NCBI GenBank assembly: GCA_959600065.1 | Contig: CAUGKZ010000137.1 | Coordinates: 1 to 5,636 of the forward strand | Length of the DNA: 5,636 bases | Direction: 5' to 3' | From: an uncultured Kroppenstedtia sp. | GTDB taxonomy: Bacteria; Bacillota; Bacilli; Thermoactinomycetales; DSM-45169 | The notes under the pieces: model-generated | What the model was told of the DNA's origin: nothing | The model's input: the letters and a program-made list of their open reading frames with translations, nothing else | Databases searched by the model: none | Shown here: positions 4,816-5,636 of the stretch, in pieces | How positions within the stretch are numbered: position 1 is the first letter of the stretch | Layout of the letters: every line of letters starts with the position of its first letter | Position numbers and translations under genes: made by a program

Positions 4816-5588
4816 GTCTGGTGGAATGGGAGCGGAAAGAGGGCATCTCCATCTTGACGCTGAATCGACCGGAAGTGTCCAACGCACTCAATATGTCCGC
4901 TTTGCAACAATTGCGTGAAATTGCAGAGGAGTTGAGACATTCTCAAGCTACTCGGGTAGTGGTGGTGACTGGAGCTGGGGAAAAAGCTTTTTGTGCCGGA
5001 GCGGATCTGAAAGAACGGCGGGGTTTCACAGAGGATCAGGTTCGCCGCTATATTCACATGATCCGAGAAACCTTCGATGCTGTGGCCTCTCTTCCTCGAC
5101 CGGTGATCGCCGCAGTCAATGGTGTTGCCTTCGGTGGAGGGATGGAACTGGCTTTGGCTTGTGATCTTCGGATCGCCGATGAACATGCGGTCTTGGGACT
5201 GACGGAGACCTCTCTGGGGATTATTCCGGGAGCGGGTGGGACGCAGCGATTAGCCCGTTTGATCGGGACGGCTCGGGCCAAGGAGTTGATCTTCACTGCC
5301 AAACGGATCACAGCCCAGGAAGGGGAAGCGCTGGGTCTGCTCAATCAGGTGGTGAGGGGGGGAACGGTGATGGAAGCTGCCCTGGAAATGGCGGCTCAAA
5401 TCAATGAAAATGCGCCCTTGGCCTTGGCTCAGGCCAAATATGCCATCAATCATGGCTCGGAAACAGATCTGGCGACGGGTCTGGTCATGGAAACCCAGGC
5501 ATATGAAAGATTGATCCCCACCAAGGACCGTCTGGAAGGGTTGCAAGCTTTTAAGGAGAAAAGAAAGCCCATCTATTTGGGCGAGTGA
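4812..5588 (+). CDS. yngF: Enoyl-CoA hydratase, probably methylglutaconyl-CoA hydratase
   Basis: The 258-residue crotonase-fold protein has the normal length for the family. The oxyanion-hole segments FCAGADL (60-66) and GVAFGGGMELALACD (104-118) are present. Both catalytic glutamates are present: Glu112 in GGGME and Glu132 in LTETSLGIIPGAGGTQRL, 20 residues apart as in rat enoyl-CoA hydratase and human AUH. It should hydrate 3-methylglutaconyl-CoA to HMG-CoA. That substrate is inferred from its place between the carboxylase genes and HMG-CoA lyase; general short-chain enoyl-CoA hydration cannot be excluded. The GTG start overlaps the lyase TGA stop (GTGA, 4812-4815), which indicates translational coupling. 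The next gene begins 21 bases after its stop. Confidence 0.92.
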   Translation: MSLVEWERKEGISILTLNRPEVSNALNMSALQQLREIAEELRHSQATRVVVVTGAGEKAFCAGADLKERRGFTEDQVRRYIHMIRETFDAVASLPRPVIAAVNGVAFGGGMELALACDLRIADEHAVLGLTETSLGIIPGAGGTQRLARLIGTARAKELIFTAKRITAQEGEALGLLNQVVRGGTVMEAALEMAAQINENAPLALAQAKYAINHGSETDLATGLVMETQAYERLIPTKDRLEGLQAFKEKRKPIYLGE

Positions 5589-5609
5589 CGATCATGGGAG
5601 GGAGAAACC

Positions 5610-5636
5610 ATGCGGGAAGAAATGGTGAACCAACTC
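5610..5636 (+). CDS. Start of the next operon gene, expected acyl-CoA carboxylase carboxyltransferase subunit (partial)
   Basis: Only nine codons are visible (MREEMVNQL), cut by the window end. GGGAGGGAGA (5596-5604) gives a good Shine-Dalgarno sequence 5 bases before the ATG. The biotin carboxylase and carrier need a carboxyltransferase, and B. subtilis has yngE directly after yngF, so this is the likely identity. Nine residues do not prove it; an acyl-CoA dehydrogenase is the main alternative. Confidence 0.5.

Overview
The window looks like chromosome from an endospore-forming member of the Bacillota (Bacillales), with moderately high GC. A Thermoactinomycetaceae-type genome is my best guess, but that is inference. 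The grounds are strong AGGAGG-type ribosome binding sites, GTG starts, stem-loop-plus-T-run terminators, a sporulation regulator of the RsfA/GerR family, a YlbP-type acetyltransferase next to it (the ylbO-ylbP neighbourhood known from Bacillus subtilis), and an operon matching the B. subtilis yngH-yngHB-yngG-yngF-yngE order.

Layout: (1) Bases 1-505 hold no convincing gene. They contain copy 1 of a ~155 bp duplicated element (about 59-214), a Rho-independent terminator (335-357) and a good match to a forespore SigF-type promoter (373-402). (2) 506-1123 (+) encodes an RsfA-family Myb-like DNA-binding protein, followed by a 17 bp-stem terminator that could work in both directions (1124-1173). 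(3) 1174-1456 is gene-free and carries copy 2 of the element (about 1239-1394), at roughly 85 % identity to copy 1 by eye. (4) 1457-1930 (-) encodes the GNAT acetyltransferase YlbP, with a SigA-type promoter at 1965-1994. (5) 1931-2172 is the divergent spacer, with two inverted repeats and a weak SigE-like promoter candidate. (6) 2173 to the end (+) is a catabolic operon: biotin carboxylase, stand-alone biotin carrier protein, hydroxymethylglutaryl-CoA lyase, enoyl-CoA (methylglutaconyl-CoA) hydratase, and the first 9 codons of a further gene, expected to be the carboxyltransferase subunit.

The operon genes fit the lower leucine/isovalerate pathway. 3-Methylcrotonyl-CoA is carboxylated by biotin carboxylase, carrier and carboxyltransferase to 3-methylglutaconyl-CoA. 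The hydratase makes 3-hydroxy-3-methylglutaryl-CoA, and the lyase cleaves it to acetyl-CoA and acetoacetate. No acyl-CoA dehydrogenase or acyl-CoA synthetase lies upstream in the window.

The least explained parts are the duplicated GC-rich intergenic element and a 152 bp structured gap inside the operon, between the biotin carrier and the lyase. That gap holds a perfect 12 bp inverted repeat and a small hairpin whose 5' arm could alternatively mask the lyase ribosome binding site. I did not find a clear new multi-gene system.
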